A DNA stretch of 64,000 nt, from the NCBI GenBank assembly GCA_029531795.1, contig JAPEIS010000006.1:2604001-2668000 (forward strand), written 5' to 3'. Of this stretch, positions 1 through 12,909 are shown piece after piece (within the stretch, counting starts at the first letter, position 1; every line of letters starts with the position of its first letter). The notes beneath the pieces were generated by a model that was not told where the DNA came from, searched no databases, and worked only from the letters and a program-made list of their open reading frames with translations. The DNA is from Sclerotinia nivalis. Its lineage: Eukaryota; Ascomycota; Leotiomycetes; Helotiales; Sclerotiniaceae. The position numbers and the translations under genes are program-made.

Positions 1-3000
1 AGAAATCTGAACCAGTCAGATAATGAATTCCTTGTGTGCTGTTCTCGCGACACCGGCGAGATTGTTGTCGCGGATATGGAGAGGAAGTGGACGACCGAGG
101 GTTTAATGTGTCCCTGCGTGTGGAGTCGCGAAGGACTGTGTTCCCCAACGATTATAAGTAGTTTCATGTAGAAATAAAATGTTATTTCTCGTAGGCGCTT
201 CGGTGTGCATTATCATACCGATATGCTTTGGGTGTTGACTGAAGTCTTGAACTAAATCATTCCGACATTGCATCAACTTAGGTACGTACTAGCTTCTTTT
301 AAGTATTGGAAAGACTGACCTGAATATAGTGTTATGCTGGGCCCTAAGTAGAAATCAAGTTCATACTCTTCCGCCGAATCCGAAGCTTCTTTGGACGCGG
401 TCATTGACTTTGACAATTGCCAGAAATGTCGCCTCATCCAACGAAGATCATAGTGCCGACATCAACGCGGTCTCCTTGGTGCCTTCAGGTCTTTTCAGCG
501 CTGAGGCGGTAGTCTGAGCTTTACGAACTCCCCGCAGTTTGAAGACTTTGTGAAGCGACAAAGTAGACAGTTTTAATTTCCAACATTTTAACAAAAGGAG
601 ATTTCCAGCGCGTGCTTCGTATCAATCAGCCGCTTACTACTGCGGATTCGTTCACTGGAGCTTCTTCTTATTACAAGCCCACTACACAGGCCATCCCTGT
701 TGAGAAAGATGGCTGTACTCCTGGCTGAATTCTTTCTTAGCTCGACCGAAAAGTCGGTAAACTATTGCCTTGAAAGCATGCATTCAATACGCAGCAGCAC
801 ACACAAGAAGCATTAAGAACGTTTTCAGAAGGCCACTCTATGCTCGGATTTGTCTGGTCGCCAAAGCAAGATATGCTGATTGCTTTCTTGATGCAACCTC
901 ACACCTAACTATCCTACTTTTATCCCTCACTTCATGTCACCTCCATAAAAACAAACAGAAAAGAAGGAAACAAATCCAGAACCAAGGCAAGTAACAAAAC
1001 AACAACACCACCCGTGAAAGCGCCTTCGAGGCAATGGATCAAGCGGACGTAATGGCCAGGGAGCAGAGCTCGCTATGCTGTCAGCTTGACGTTACCCCTA
1101 CGGTGCCCGTTTGACAACATCCTCCCTCTGCCAATGGCTTCCTTCCAGAACAACTCGAGGCTTTCACAAAAGCTAGAAAAAAAGAATGATGCTAAGAATG
1201 CAATGAACCAGCGAATCAAAGACAAAGAGGGGGTTATGCGAATGAAGAGCGTGGAAGGACGCAAGGAGCTCTGATGATGTGGTGAACTCGACTAAGTGAT
1301 TTCATCCTTGCTGGTATGTTTAGATGGTTCAACTTTCTCAATTACTGGAGATGGAGAATTTTGGAGATTAAAATGTGGTGTGTGGAAATATGAATGGGTT
1401 AATATCAAGCTTTTTCTGTTCATTGAATTTATCAATTCTATGGTTGAAGAAATCGGAAGAGCAGAAGTGGGAGATGACATACGATTTCCTGCAGACAGGA
1501 TGTCGCCAAGACACTGTCTGGTTACACAGTCACAATCCTAGAAAGAGCAGTCATAAAAAGCTTGACAATGAGCAACTAGCTCTCGCGCACAATTCCTTGC
1601 CTTCGGCTTGAAGGGCCACGAGTACCGTTATGGTCTTCCTGACACCCTAAATGAGCAATGCTTTATCCAAACAGCTTGAGGATAGCGCTCATCTTTCAAG
1701 GGCTTCTTCTAGGTCCTGTTGCTAGGCCAAATAGAGATTGTATCAATACGGCTTGTTACCAATCTTCACACCAGAGTTAATCTTCCCTACTACAGAAAAG
1801 CCCTGTGTAGGATGTTGAAGGTCTTCCAATTGTGAGGTCCCGCCGCAGCTCCTTTCCACCGCTTTAACAAACTCAAGAGACAACCGTTTTCGTGGAATGT
1901 TTCATAATTATCATACCCATACAACTTGCGGTGCCCCCAGCAATGGAAGTGGATATGAATCATCAATCATCATGGAGCACTTTTGCAGTATCGGAAGTAC
2001 CCCGATGCCCAGTCTTCCTAGCTACACCAGCTTGAATCATTTTCAACGAGCTGTGGCGGCTCTTCCTGGCTACAGGGAAACCCTGTGTAAAAAGTTCAAC
2101 GCCTTCCAATTCCGGGCCTCAATATAGAAACCTCTACCATTTCCAACGGGCCTCAATGGCTGCTCGGATTACCTGTAACTCTGCCCTGCTGGATGAGAAG
2201 AATATAGCTGAGCAACAACTTGCGTAATGGCGGATCATTATACACTGAAGAGTCAAAGTCTTCCAGAGACCTAAGGGTGATGGTGAAAAAAGAAACAAAC
2301 TAGCTCAATGAAATTCTTTGTGAGAAGGCGGGAATATCAAGCTGTTGCGTTGCGCCATCAGCACATTCCGCAAGGTTGGTCTCAGGATAGCCAAAGCCCT
2401 CTCCAGCTTTGGTGCCTATTACCAGCAGCTGGAATCTCCCTTATCCGTCGCAGCGCCGGTATGAAATCGGCAAAATTTCGATCGCCTTCGTACTCAGACG
2501 GCCGATTAGATTCTACCACTTCTCCTTATTTCCCAAAGTGTAAAGAGAAGTGGTAAAACATAGAGGAGAAAAGAAATGACGCGAAATGTCAGAGCTCGAT
2601 AGGTCCCCCCCCCCCCCCCCCCCCCAAAAAAAAGCCATGCCTGGTTCCGCTAAGGCTCGTCTGGCTGTGCGGTCATACTTGGCCTTTGCCACCTGGTCGG
2701 GATTGAGTTAAGACTTCGTTCGATATCGTGAGAGTAATTTAAGTATTAAAACCCAACTGAAATCACGGATATCTTTAACGGAGATCAAGATACCATTGAG
2801 TCTGCGGCAGCAGCTCAAATATCTGTTTATTCTTACATACCGCCAGTTTACCGTTTACCCGTCGCATCGTGCATCAGTAGGATTGAGCGATTTATATCGG
2901 ACAGATCAGGTCGATAAGCCCGGAGCTGTGTTTAATTCATTGACAACAAGATTGGCTTAAAGTAAATATATGCGGAGAAACACAAAAGCCGTGAGGGTAT

Positions 3001-6000
3001 CATACTTCGGGATATCAAACCTGACGATATTCCTGGGTCCCGAGGAATATATTCATAGAGGGAATTTTTATCGTCTTTCTCGTATACTTTGAACGGAGGG
3101 TCTTCTTTTCTCGTGGGCGGCTTTGATCTGCTATTGGCGGTGGTGTAAGAAGTTTGCGAGATCTCAGCTTTTGTTCTGGGGTAGGAGCTCAGGGGAAGGA
3201 GCTCAGGGGAAATCGAGAGATATCAATAATCATAGATAGATAAATAATTTATAGTTATAATACTCGGCATTTCCTTTCAATGTCGAACTTGTATATTAGA
3301 ATTTCGAGTGTTAGATCCTTCAGTATCCGAATTTGGGCTACAATCTTTCGCCTCTTTCCCATCATAATTAACCCCACCCTCATCAACCCACCTCATTGGA
3401 CAAACTCCCCACCTCTCACGTGAATTTAAAAAGAGGGGTTACTTTTCTTTTTGTTGCATATCTTCTAACCCTAATTTTGAGATTGAGAGTGTTTTATCAG
3501 GATACAGTCAGTGGGTATCCCTAACCCTAACCCGATCGTTCTCCATCATTGAATTCACAAGTTCATGACTTTGCTTTGTATCTCGCATCACCCACCCTCC
3601 ACCAAGCAGTCACTACGTCGTAAATCACACTCACACTCACACTCACACCTCACACCATCCAAAGTTACACCACGGCCTTCACGCCTTCACGCCTTCACTT
3701 CAGAATCAATATCTACCCCGTAACCGGTTGCATTACACAATACAGTATATTCTAGAAGTATACACCATAACTGCCATTTAAATAGATACCTACCTTACCT
3801 AAGCAGATAGTTCATTTTGCGATCGAGATGGAGATTGTGTACCTATTTCCTATCTTTGGGTTGTGCGGGGTTTTACAGGGACTGATTGTATGATTGTTTG
3901 GTTGATTGATGAAGGATTCTGAGTATGCCGTGAGGATTTTGAATCTACCGTTCGGAGCGGTAAATGTGGTTATACATAAGGTTATTATTGGGATGAATGA
4001 AATCCTTTCGCTTTCTTTTAGTTGTTCTTCCTCTTACTCACCTCACCTCTTCCTTACTTCTTAATACCTAAACGTCTAACAGCTACTTTGAACTTCACGA
4101 AATCTCCCATCCAAAACTCAAAACACAAAAACATGAAAATATTGGTGGCGCCCTATAGTAGGTATCCAAGTCATACAACCTCACAACCTCACAACCTCGC
4201 AAATTCAAGGAAGTAAGGTATGAAAATTTCCGGATGCCTGCATTAGATTGTGTTCTAAACGGTTGTTATGATTCATGAATCTGGAAATTTGGAAATACAA
4301 GATTGTGATTGATTGATTTACGTGGTAAGGCTGGATTATTGAATGCATACCTTGGGTGTTGTCCTTGAGGTTCTTGTTGGTTATTGGGTTGAATGGGAGA
4401 TGAGTGAGGTTTGTTTATTTGGATATTGTTATGCGGGATATTGATATTGATGTCTAATTCGCCAAATGTCTGTAATCGAAATGAAAGATTCATGTACGGT
4501 ACTGGACCTGCCTCGCCTGCTTGCCTGCTTGCCTATATACTATCAGCTTGCTTACTTGCTTACACAATATCCAATTTTGTACAGCAAAGAGGCGCCCTAG
4601 TACCTTCTTGGTGCTGTAAATAAAAGGGGAAAACGCATGTACTTATGTTCACAGCCGGCAGCCAGTGCGATTGTACGATTCTGTGCTTATGGTTACACAA
4701 AACGATTTACGCCTTTTACGCCTTTTCCGCCTAGAGAGCGCCTTTGTATTTTTGTAGATTTTTTGGTACAGTCAATGCTGAATCCTGATATGGGAGTATT
4801 TGGTTCCGAGAGTGCATGGAGTACTAGATGACTTCTTGTAAGATTACCGAAAGAGATGGATGGATTTGAGGAGCCGAACCGTTGTTTTATTTTTTTGGTT
4901 CAGGGTATCTAGATTCTGTTGACCCTTACTGTAAAGAGTATTGGTTTACCATTGCAGAATGCATCTCATCTGCATCTCACCATCTGTATCTGCTCTGCAT
5001 CTGCTCTGCATCTTCGTACAATGGATGTGAACTGTCATGTGAAAAGGAATGAGCTATTTTGAGACCCGCCCCCAACACATGATGGCATTGAAGACCCCCA
5101 CGCATCGCCTTACCTTACCTGCCGTCCCTCCCCATCCCAAACTTCCCTTCCCTTCCCTTCCCTTCCCTTCCCTTCCCACCACTCCACTTCCAACATTTTT
5201 CGTAATATCATGTCCATAAACGCAAACGCTCATTTCGGTCAACATCTCAAAACGCTCATACGAATCGCGCAAATTCGTCAGATGGCGTGGCCTCCAAAGA
5301 CTTTCTTGAACGTGCGACCGGGGATATTACTTGTTTAGGGGTTTGGGGCTGGATTGAGACAAGGGTTTCTCGGGAGAGATCTAGAATTGGTCGGGTAAGG
5401 GTCTGGGCTTGTGAATGCGGAAAAATGGGGCTGGTCGAGACTTTTGGGTTTGGTTGGTGAGAATGAAGGATGAGGGAGGTTTTTTTTTCAATTTTTTTTT
5501 TGGAATGATTTTGGGGATTTTGGGGACTTGGAGGATTTATATTTGTAGAGTACTCTGAAGATATTATATATATCTTACCAAGGTACAGGTACAAATAAAC
5601 AACAATCACATAAGATCTATTCCCTAGTAAACTAATCGGTGAGCACATCCGCATCGTAACCATGCCTCACCCCCAAAATTCAATAGCCTTACTCGTCTCG
5701 CTCATCTGGTTACTCCAACCCCAAGGATGGCGCATATAATGGCACATAATGGCACATAATGGCTTACAATGGCTTTTCTACCTTGTAATACAATAGTATC
5801 TCTTCCCAAAAGGTAGATGAATCTTTTGAAAAACCTCTAATCGAATCTAGATATAGTCTAGATGCAAGATTTAGGTTTTTTGACTGGTGCAATGCCAGCC
5901 ACATGGGTCCTGGATACATCTATCCATCGACAGATAAAGAATCTCGGGATGGTAATGACTAGGTATGTATTTCGCAATATTAATTGTTTTCCTCAATATG

Positions 6001-6894
6001 TATGCTCCATAAATGATCATAAATGGAGAGGAATATGTATAGATGATGATAGTAATACTTTGAATTAGATGAATTGAGGCATAATAATGGATATTTGTTC
6101 ATCTATTGAATCTATCTAATCGAATTCTTTTAATGGGACAATAATATTTTGCCTATATCAAAAAGATATCAAATCAATCTATCTGCTTGGACTGCATGCA
6201 GCAATGTTAGACTGACAGATTTTGCATGGACTTGCGCCCACAACGCCTCAAGAAGAAGAGTGGAGAGTGGAGAGTAGATAATGTGGTAGAGCAAGATCAA
6301 ATATATCATTCGAGCACCCACCCCCACAACATAAGATCTTAGCATTTTCTTCAAAGAGTGTATCAACGGCTTCAATTTATATACAAGGGATTTTTTGGGG
6401 TTCCTTTCCAACTACTGTCATTCTTTTTTTTGGATTTGCTTTTTTCGGATCTTATCTGCATTCTATTTTGAGGTCTTCACCTCTTGCGATAGTTCCTTTT
6501 TCTATACATTTCGAATACGATACGAGAAGATACGACAACTCACTTGGAATATACATCGACGAGGAAGAAAGGAAGGGAAAGGAATAAATCGAAAAACATC
6601 AGACGAGTACACTTACCTATCTATCTATTCGACCTTCAAACCTTCAAACAATCATCTTCAATCATTATCCGGCTCGGGACGAATCATTCGGAACGGAAAG
6701 GATATTACAGGAACATTATTGATTGTTCACTCGTTCCAGATCAATTAATACGACCCTCTTCATCAAATTGGATAAATTGAACATCTTCTTTCCACCGACA
6801 ACTATACCAGTTGTCGATTCGTATAGGAAAAGTGATGCTGGAACCACGATTATAAAGATATACCGTATATATCTTTATTTATCTTTGAACCAAA
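1..6894. other. No supportable gene (left flank)
   Basis: Only short, low-complexity or composition-biased open frames are present and none resembles a protein family I know. A C-run followed by an A-run lies at about 2607-2631. CT/CA-rich simple sequence occurs near 3630-3660 and CCCTT repeats near 5140-5177. Two imperfect copies of a roughly 50-bp sequence (about 1791-1842 and 2069-2120, both containing CCCTGTGT and CTTCCAATT) suggest an old decayed repeat. The last 500 bases, with CT-rich stretches and short upstream ORFs, are probably the promoter and leader of the downstream surface-protein gene. Confidence 0.5.
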
Positions 6895-8626
6895 ATGGAT
6901 AGAACTATGGAAAAGATGGATGGATCTTCTTCACAATTGTTCATTTCTTCGCAACCATTCATGTCGCACGATCCCACGGCATCAATTATCTCTATCCCTA
7001 TCCTTATGCACATCCCTACCATCACAAAAAGGATATCACATTTAGGTGTTTCTAATCAAGAAGTTTCTCTCACAACCACAACATCATCGACATCGACATC
7101 ATCTTTCGAAAAATACACATCTTCGACATCTACTTCCAAAAACTATACAACCTCAAATTATACATTTCTTTCCCCAATTAATATAATAATATTTCTCACC
7201 ATTTTTTTCTCCTTCTTCATCCAAACATGTTCGGCGGAATTTTACATTGAAGAACGAATGATTGATGTGAGAGAAGATATCCCCGAATTATTCGCATCGA
7301 CGCTCGCACGACTAGCTAGATCTGGTACTATTTTAGTTGATCAACAACCCGATCCCTCACTACCACGCGATTCGGTACCGGAATTTAAGACTTGGGAAAT
7401 TACTCATACAAGTAGCTTTGATTTAAGTATTGATGAAGAGGAAGAAAAAGCCGCAAGGGAAAATAACAATTCAATTCAAAATCAAGACAATCAAGACAGA
7501 AGTTCAATTCGAGATCTAGAATCAACTACCAAAGAATCTGAATCTGAATCTGAATTCGACTCCAATTTCAATATCGAAAAAAGAAACGTAGCAACAATAA
7601 CCTCTACAGCAACCATCACTCCACCTAAAACTACAGGTACAGCAACAGCAACAGTTACGGATTCTTCCTCTTCAACACTGGCTTCTTCAGAAACGAGTAG
7701 TGGACAATTGTCCGCTGCGACTGCGACGACAAGTTTACCAACTCCGTTTGATAGTGGGTTTACGAGTAATATTACTTCAACATGTTCGAGTTTTATGATG
7801 AATTTCTTGGCGAATGAAAGTTTTAAAGCTTGTTTGCCTTTTTCATTGTTGTTGCAGGTAAGATTATGTTTTTAGTTGTGATTTTATCTTTTTTCATTCA
7901 ATGGTTGTTATCCATCACGCCAATTAACACATTTCCATCCAATTCATCCTCCATCTCATCCATCCCTCCAATCAACTGTTCAAGTCCAAAACTAATACAA
8001 AATCGCAGAACTCAAATTCTTTCTTCCAAGCCTCCAAATCCATCGTCCGCATTACCCAAACCCTCGATGCCTCCTGTTCCGCAAACGCCCAATCATGCTC
8101 CAACCTAATGAACTCCATCGCCTCTAACATCACCTCCCCAACCGCCTGTTCTACAGACCTCACCGCCGCCAACCCCCTCGTAACCCAAGCTCGCCTAGGT
8201 CTCCTCGCCTACTCAACCCTCTACACAGCATCCTGTCTCAAAGATCCCACCAACGGCGCATACTGCTACGCTCAAGCCGTAACAAATACCTCTTCTCCTA
8301 CCGATTCCTACATCTACTATCTACCCGTCAACGTATCCCTACCGGGCGGAAGTCAACCAACATGTAACTCGTGTTTGAAAAATACCATGGCGGTTTTTGA
8401 ACAAGCGGGTGCGGTGAGATCGAGTGCTATTGCGGGGACTTACGAACAGGCGGCTGGTATGGTTGATGTGCAATGTGGACCGGGGTTTGTGAATGCGAGT
8501 TTACCTGCTGCGGCGGTGGTTACGGGGGCGGCGAGTAGTGTGAGGATGGAAGGTGGAGGTGCAGCGATGAATGGAATGGCGGGGCTGTTAATGCTTTGGA
8601 TTATGGTATTGAGATGGTTAATATAA
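6895..8626 (+). CDS. GPI-anchored cysteine-rich surface protein (DUF7729-like)
   Basis: Two exons, 6895-7857 and 8009-8626, joined in phase 0 across a 151-nt intron (GTAAGA donor, ACTAATAC branch region, CGCAG acceptor), encode about 526 aa. A hydrophobic segment at about residues 97-115 ends in CSA, like a signal peptide. A Ser/Thr-rich, acidic linker follows, then a C-terminal cysteine-rich domain (CLPFSLLLQ, TCNSCL, CGPGFVN). The last 20 residues are hydrophobic after a small-residue patch, typical of a GPI-attachment signal. This pattern matches the fungal family I know as DUF7729; its function is unknown and a cell-wall or plasma-membrane location is inferred. The signal lies unusually far from the first Met, so the true start may be in an unrecognised upstream exon, or the segment may act as a signal anchor. 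Confidence 0.75.
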
Positions 8627-9106
8627 ACGAGAATACTGCATTTTCTTATATTGTGGTTAAATGAGAAGGAACGTATAAGGCCAAGCCAGGCCCAAAACCT
8701 CGACTTAGAGAGGAGGCTTAATATACATTACATTAATACGTAGGGGGACGCACGAGCAAACTCTTTTCTTCTTATGGATACGAAACCTAAGTCGTGAGGC
8801 TCAGTTGTGCAGTGCAGGTTGGATAGGATAGGAAATATACCCAGGAATTGGATCGGAATTGGATTGGATTTGGATTGGAATGGATTGGGATGGTATTTTC
8901 GGGGTTAGGAATAGGAATTGGAATAGGAAGGGTGCTTTTTGAAACAGGGTGGGATTTTGAAAGAGAGAGGATTTTTAAAGAGAAAGAGAGGGAGAGTATA
9001 ATTCTTTTCTTTTCTTGCATAGAGAGAGTTATATTAGACAGATAGATAGATAGTTATAGTGTATATATTATATTATATTATATTATAATTTTATAATCTA
9101 GCTCGC

Positions 9107-9199
9107 GGTGATGGTGATGGTGATGGTGATGGTGATGGTGATGGTGATGGTGATGGTGATGGTGATGGTGATGGTGATGGTGATGGTGATGGTGATGGT
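9107..9199. repeat. (GGTGAT)n microsatellite
   Basis: About fifteen perfect tandem copies of the hexamer GGTGAT. Read on the minus strand it gives an apparent poly-histidine open frame, which is a by-product of the repeat. AT repeats flank it. Confidence 0.95.
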
Positions 9200-9925
9200 T
9201 ATAGTTATAAAGGTTATCTGATGAGATTGATAATAATCTCCTTCTCAATATAATCAATCGTTGATATATATATATAGATCTAACGGAAATACATAGCAGG
9301 ATATATATTCCCATCGAATCCTTCCGATGATTTCGAAGAAGGCGGGGTGGGGAGTGGATGGGTTGGTTGGTTGATGGGTTGGTTGATGGGTTGATTGGTA
9401 TTTATTGAATTTTGAACTTTAAGTTTTTATTTGGTTAATTAGTTATGATTAGATTGATAAAAGTGAATTTTTTTGGTGTTTGTTGTTGGTTGTTGGTTAT
9501 GGTGTATATAGATCTTTATTATTTTTTTTCGCTTAATGGGAGTTTAATAGTTAATTCCTCCTCTAAAGGTTTAGGCGGCGGGTTGCGGTTGAGATCAATC
9601 GAATACCCTTTTCCCTGTCAGATGTGGCAGTTGAGAGGAGATAGCGCGACGATATCGATGCATATGGGAGCGCTTGGCCATGGTATGGCGGCTTTTAATT
9701 TGGGACTTTGCGGGGGGAGAGGGAGAGAGGGGAAGGATGGGAGATGGTGGGAGTTAGAGTTAGAGTTAGAACGGCAGGATGGGACGGGAGGGGTTAGTAC
9801 GGGGAATCGGGTTTGAATAAGGGTATTAGGGTAAGGTAAGGGCAGGGCAGGGTAAGAGTAGGTTAAGGGTGATCTTGCACTATATGTAAGATTAAGATCA
9901 AGATTAAGATTAAGGTTAAGATTAC

Positions 9926-10037
9926 TGTAGAGTTGTAGAGTTGTAGAGTTGTAGAGTTGTAGAGTTGTAGAGTTGTAGAGTTGTAAAGTTGTAAAGTTGT
10001 AAAGTTGTAGAGTTGTAAAGTTGTAGAGTTGTAGAGT
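9926..10037. repeat. Octanucleotide tandem array (AGTTGTAG)n
   Basis: About fourteen tandem copies of an 8-bp unit AGTTGTAG. Several units carry a G-to-A change (AGTTGTAA), and the array fades into AGTGGTAG and AGTGATAG variants at its right end. Confidence 0.9.
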
Positions 10038-12909
10038 GGTAGTGATGGTAGTGATAGTATTCGTCGCGTTTTCTTTTGATGGATCTAATTTGATTTGTTT
10101 GTTATATTGGGGCGGGGAGGGGGGTATAGTGTTTGGGATTGGAGGTCGAGTTTATTGGTTTTTTTGTAGTTATTAGCTATTATGGTGTTTAGTGAGTGTT
10201 TATGCGTGGGGATCTAGATTTGGGTTTGGGTTTGGATGGCATTATATGGGAGACTGGGGATTAGATTCGGGTGCTGTTCGATTCGTTCCTCGCAGGGCTT
10301 CGGGAATGCAGGGTGCTGATTTGGTGGTTAGAATTGGGGGGTTTCTTTAGGTACTGGTGTTGATTTTTTATGGTTTGTGTAAATGCTGCGAATGAACGCA
10401 TTTGTGTTTCCTGCAGCTATAGGGGGTTCGGTAGTAATGATCTGAGTCTTTGGTTCGTTAGAGAGGGTTTGCTCTAATAGAATTATTAGGGTGTTATTTT
10501 CATCCAATATCCCGGTTTTTAATACCAGTTGTTGGAATTCAGTATAGAATATATATGTATGGAAGGGTTGGTTTTTTTGTTTTAGATTGATCAAGAGCTT
10601 TCGGGGCTTCGTTTGCTTTGTTTTGATTTCCGTATACATACTCGTTCCTGGATTTCTAACAGGTTTTTATATTCCTATTCCTTTAGCTTGCTGAATTCTT
10701 CTTTAATACCTAGGTATTGTATGATCGGATCTGTGCTGCAGTGTTATTTGTAAGTCGTTCATTTATATAGGTTAAATGGGAGTGTGGGTTTGTGAATCGG
10801 TTAGTATTTGTATGTATTTTATTCTGGATGTGGTCTATTAGTTCTTCTTGAAATTCATCAGGCCATGCAAATACAGAAGGTTAACCATACCTAATCCCTA
10901 TTTAACTAACTTACTTGCTAACTTACTTACTTGTAAAGTGATCCAAATCAGATTTGGTACTATCGAAGGGGTACTGGTACTGGATCAGGAAGTTTCTCGC
11001 TTAGCTGAGCTCTAGTTAAAGCGATAGATATCGATGGGCTCGAAAGGATTGGGATAAGTACAGGAGTTGGGGAGCAGGAGTTTCAAACGGAATGGATGCG
11101 GCTTGAAGGAGGCGAGCGAATAGTGAATCGTTTTGTTCTGTATACGGCGAAGGATAATATTGTTTTGTTCTATTATATAACAAAGTATAGCTTTCTGGCT
11201 TCGCAGTTCTATAGTCAAATCAATGTTCTGCCGGCCTATCTCCTGAGCCTCGATCTGTGGATTGTTGGTTTTTGCCTCATTTCCTGGGAGTACGAGTCCA
11301 TAGAAGCAATGTATTGGTACCGTGTTACTATATCACTTTTTACGGCATTGAAATTCTTCTGATATATCGGGCTGGCTTGGGGGTTGGGGCGGGGTTGATA
11401 TCGCAAAGGTGTTGAAATGGGAAGGAGCTATGTAGTATTATAAGGCTGATAGATAGGCTAGGTATATGCAGAATAGATCTATATTCGGATTAGTGCGGTA
11501 GGGATTGTGAGAAAGTTGGATTACTTGGGCCACATACGTAGCTAGTTCATAGGTATTAAATCACATAATCCTTCGTAGTTAAATATAAAAAAAAGGTTTC
11601 GCCTTCCCTTCTAGAATAATCAATCGTTTTTTACTAGTATTTTTGTATATCTATTATATACAATCCAAACCCATTATTAATTCTATTAGTTCTACTATTT
11701 AAAGTTTATACAATATAATCTGATCAATTTGTATCCTATTCCCCCTTACAGCGTACTATCGGGATGTACGTGTCTCGATCTACCTCTTTCACAGTATAGG
11801 AAGTATAATAAAACCGAGCTCAAAGAACTATAAATCAAACAATATATTGAAGGGTTTTTATAGTAGAACGAGTCTCGCTTTACCAATATATCATAGGGTT
11901 GTTATCCACAGGGTCCGCTGACCCCGTGACAGTTTAATATTAATATTAGAAATAATTATACTATATTGTATTAAATAGTATAAACAAATTCAAAACTCTC
12001 TGACAAGTACATCAAATTATCATTATTATATCTTTGTATTCTAACGTTGTATATCTAATGTTGTATATAACAAAGTTTCAGAATAATTATATATCGAAAA
12101 TCGGACTTCTGACAATCCGGACTTCTGGTATTGTTTATGGCTAAAGTAGGAATTACAAATATCCTTTTCATTTTATCACAAATCCTACAAAATTTCAATT
12201 GTAAGGCGCTTTTATATTTTTGAAGTTCAGTGTGGTGAATGAGTATCTTACTTCTTTGTCAGATCTTGGAAAATATACCTCTTGCTTGACTTCTTTTCTC
12301 TTCCTCAACTCTCTCTTGCTCAGTTTTTCATCTAGCTAAAGCTTCGCAGAAGTCTAAAGTATCTGGATGATCAGATCTTAAAATATATTTGAGATGATAA
12401 ACATTCCTTTATAAGTGTTATAGCATCGATTATTCTACTTATACCTTTCCGTGTAATTGCCAGATTTTGCATAGACCTTAACATATCTGAATGGTCCATT
12501 TCAAGTTTCTTTTTGCGAATCTCCATCACTTGCATCTCTAATTATGTTGCGGAACCCGGGCACTTTTGGTATAAAACTTGAATTGATTAATTGTTGCTAG
12601 CTAAACAGTTAAGCTGCGAATATATCTTCAATAAAGGAATGTAGTTAGTTATTCGGCCTTCGGAATTCATGATGCTTTGAAAGAAAAATATTGAAAGCAA
12701 ATAATAAAAGGAAGGAGTCAAAAATTCGAGGTTGTTTGCTCTCTATATGCATTACCAGAATCATGCTGAATCCGCAACAGCCACTCTGTGTGCAGGTCCT
12801 CGGTCCTTGAATGAAAGCAAACCAAAGAAAAGTTCATCAACTACATATGTCCAATTTTCCTTTCTGTCTCCTCATGGTACCCCTATAGCTTTCTGTGTAC
12901 ATTTTGTAC

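Larger units (their letters stand above)
8627..12909. other. Intergenic, simple-repeat and AT-rich DNA
   Basis: This 4.3-kb stretch has no gene I can support. It carries the hexanucleotide and octanucleotide arrays listed separately, GGTTGGTT-type repeats near 9360-9402, and AT-rich DNA from about 11.5 kb on. A sequence ending CCCCGTGACA near 11925 resembles the termini of the small inverted-repeat element at 16.4 kb. Open frames here are short and compositionally biased. Confidence 0.5.

Noticed and set aside
3466..3534. Telomere-like CCCTAACCCTAACCC motifs
   Set aside because: Only two to three units in CT-rich DNA, with further DNA on both sides; too short to call an interstitial telomere.
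5256..5663. 135-aa minus-strand open frame
   Set aside because: Low-complexity, Pro/Ser/Lys-rich, no family resemblance, and it lies over simple CT repeats.
9078..9314. Poly-histidine open frame on the minus strand
   Set aside because: It is only the translation of the (GGTGAT)n microsatellite with no coding flanks.
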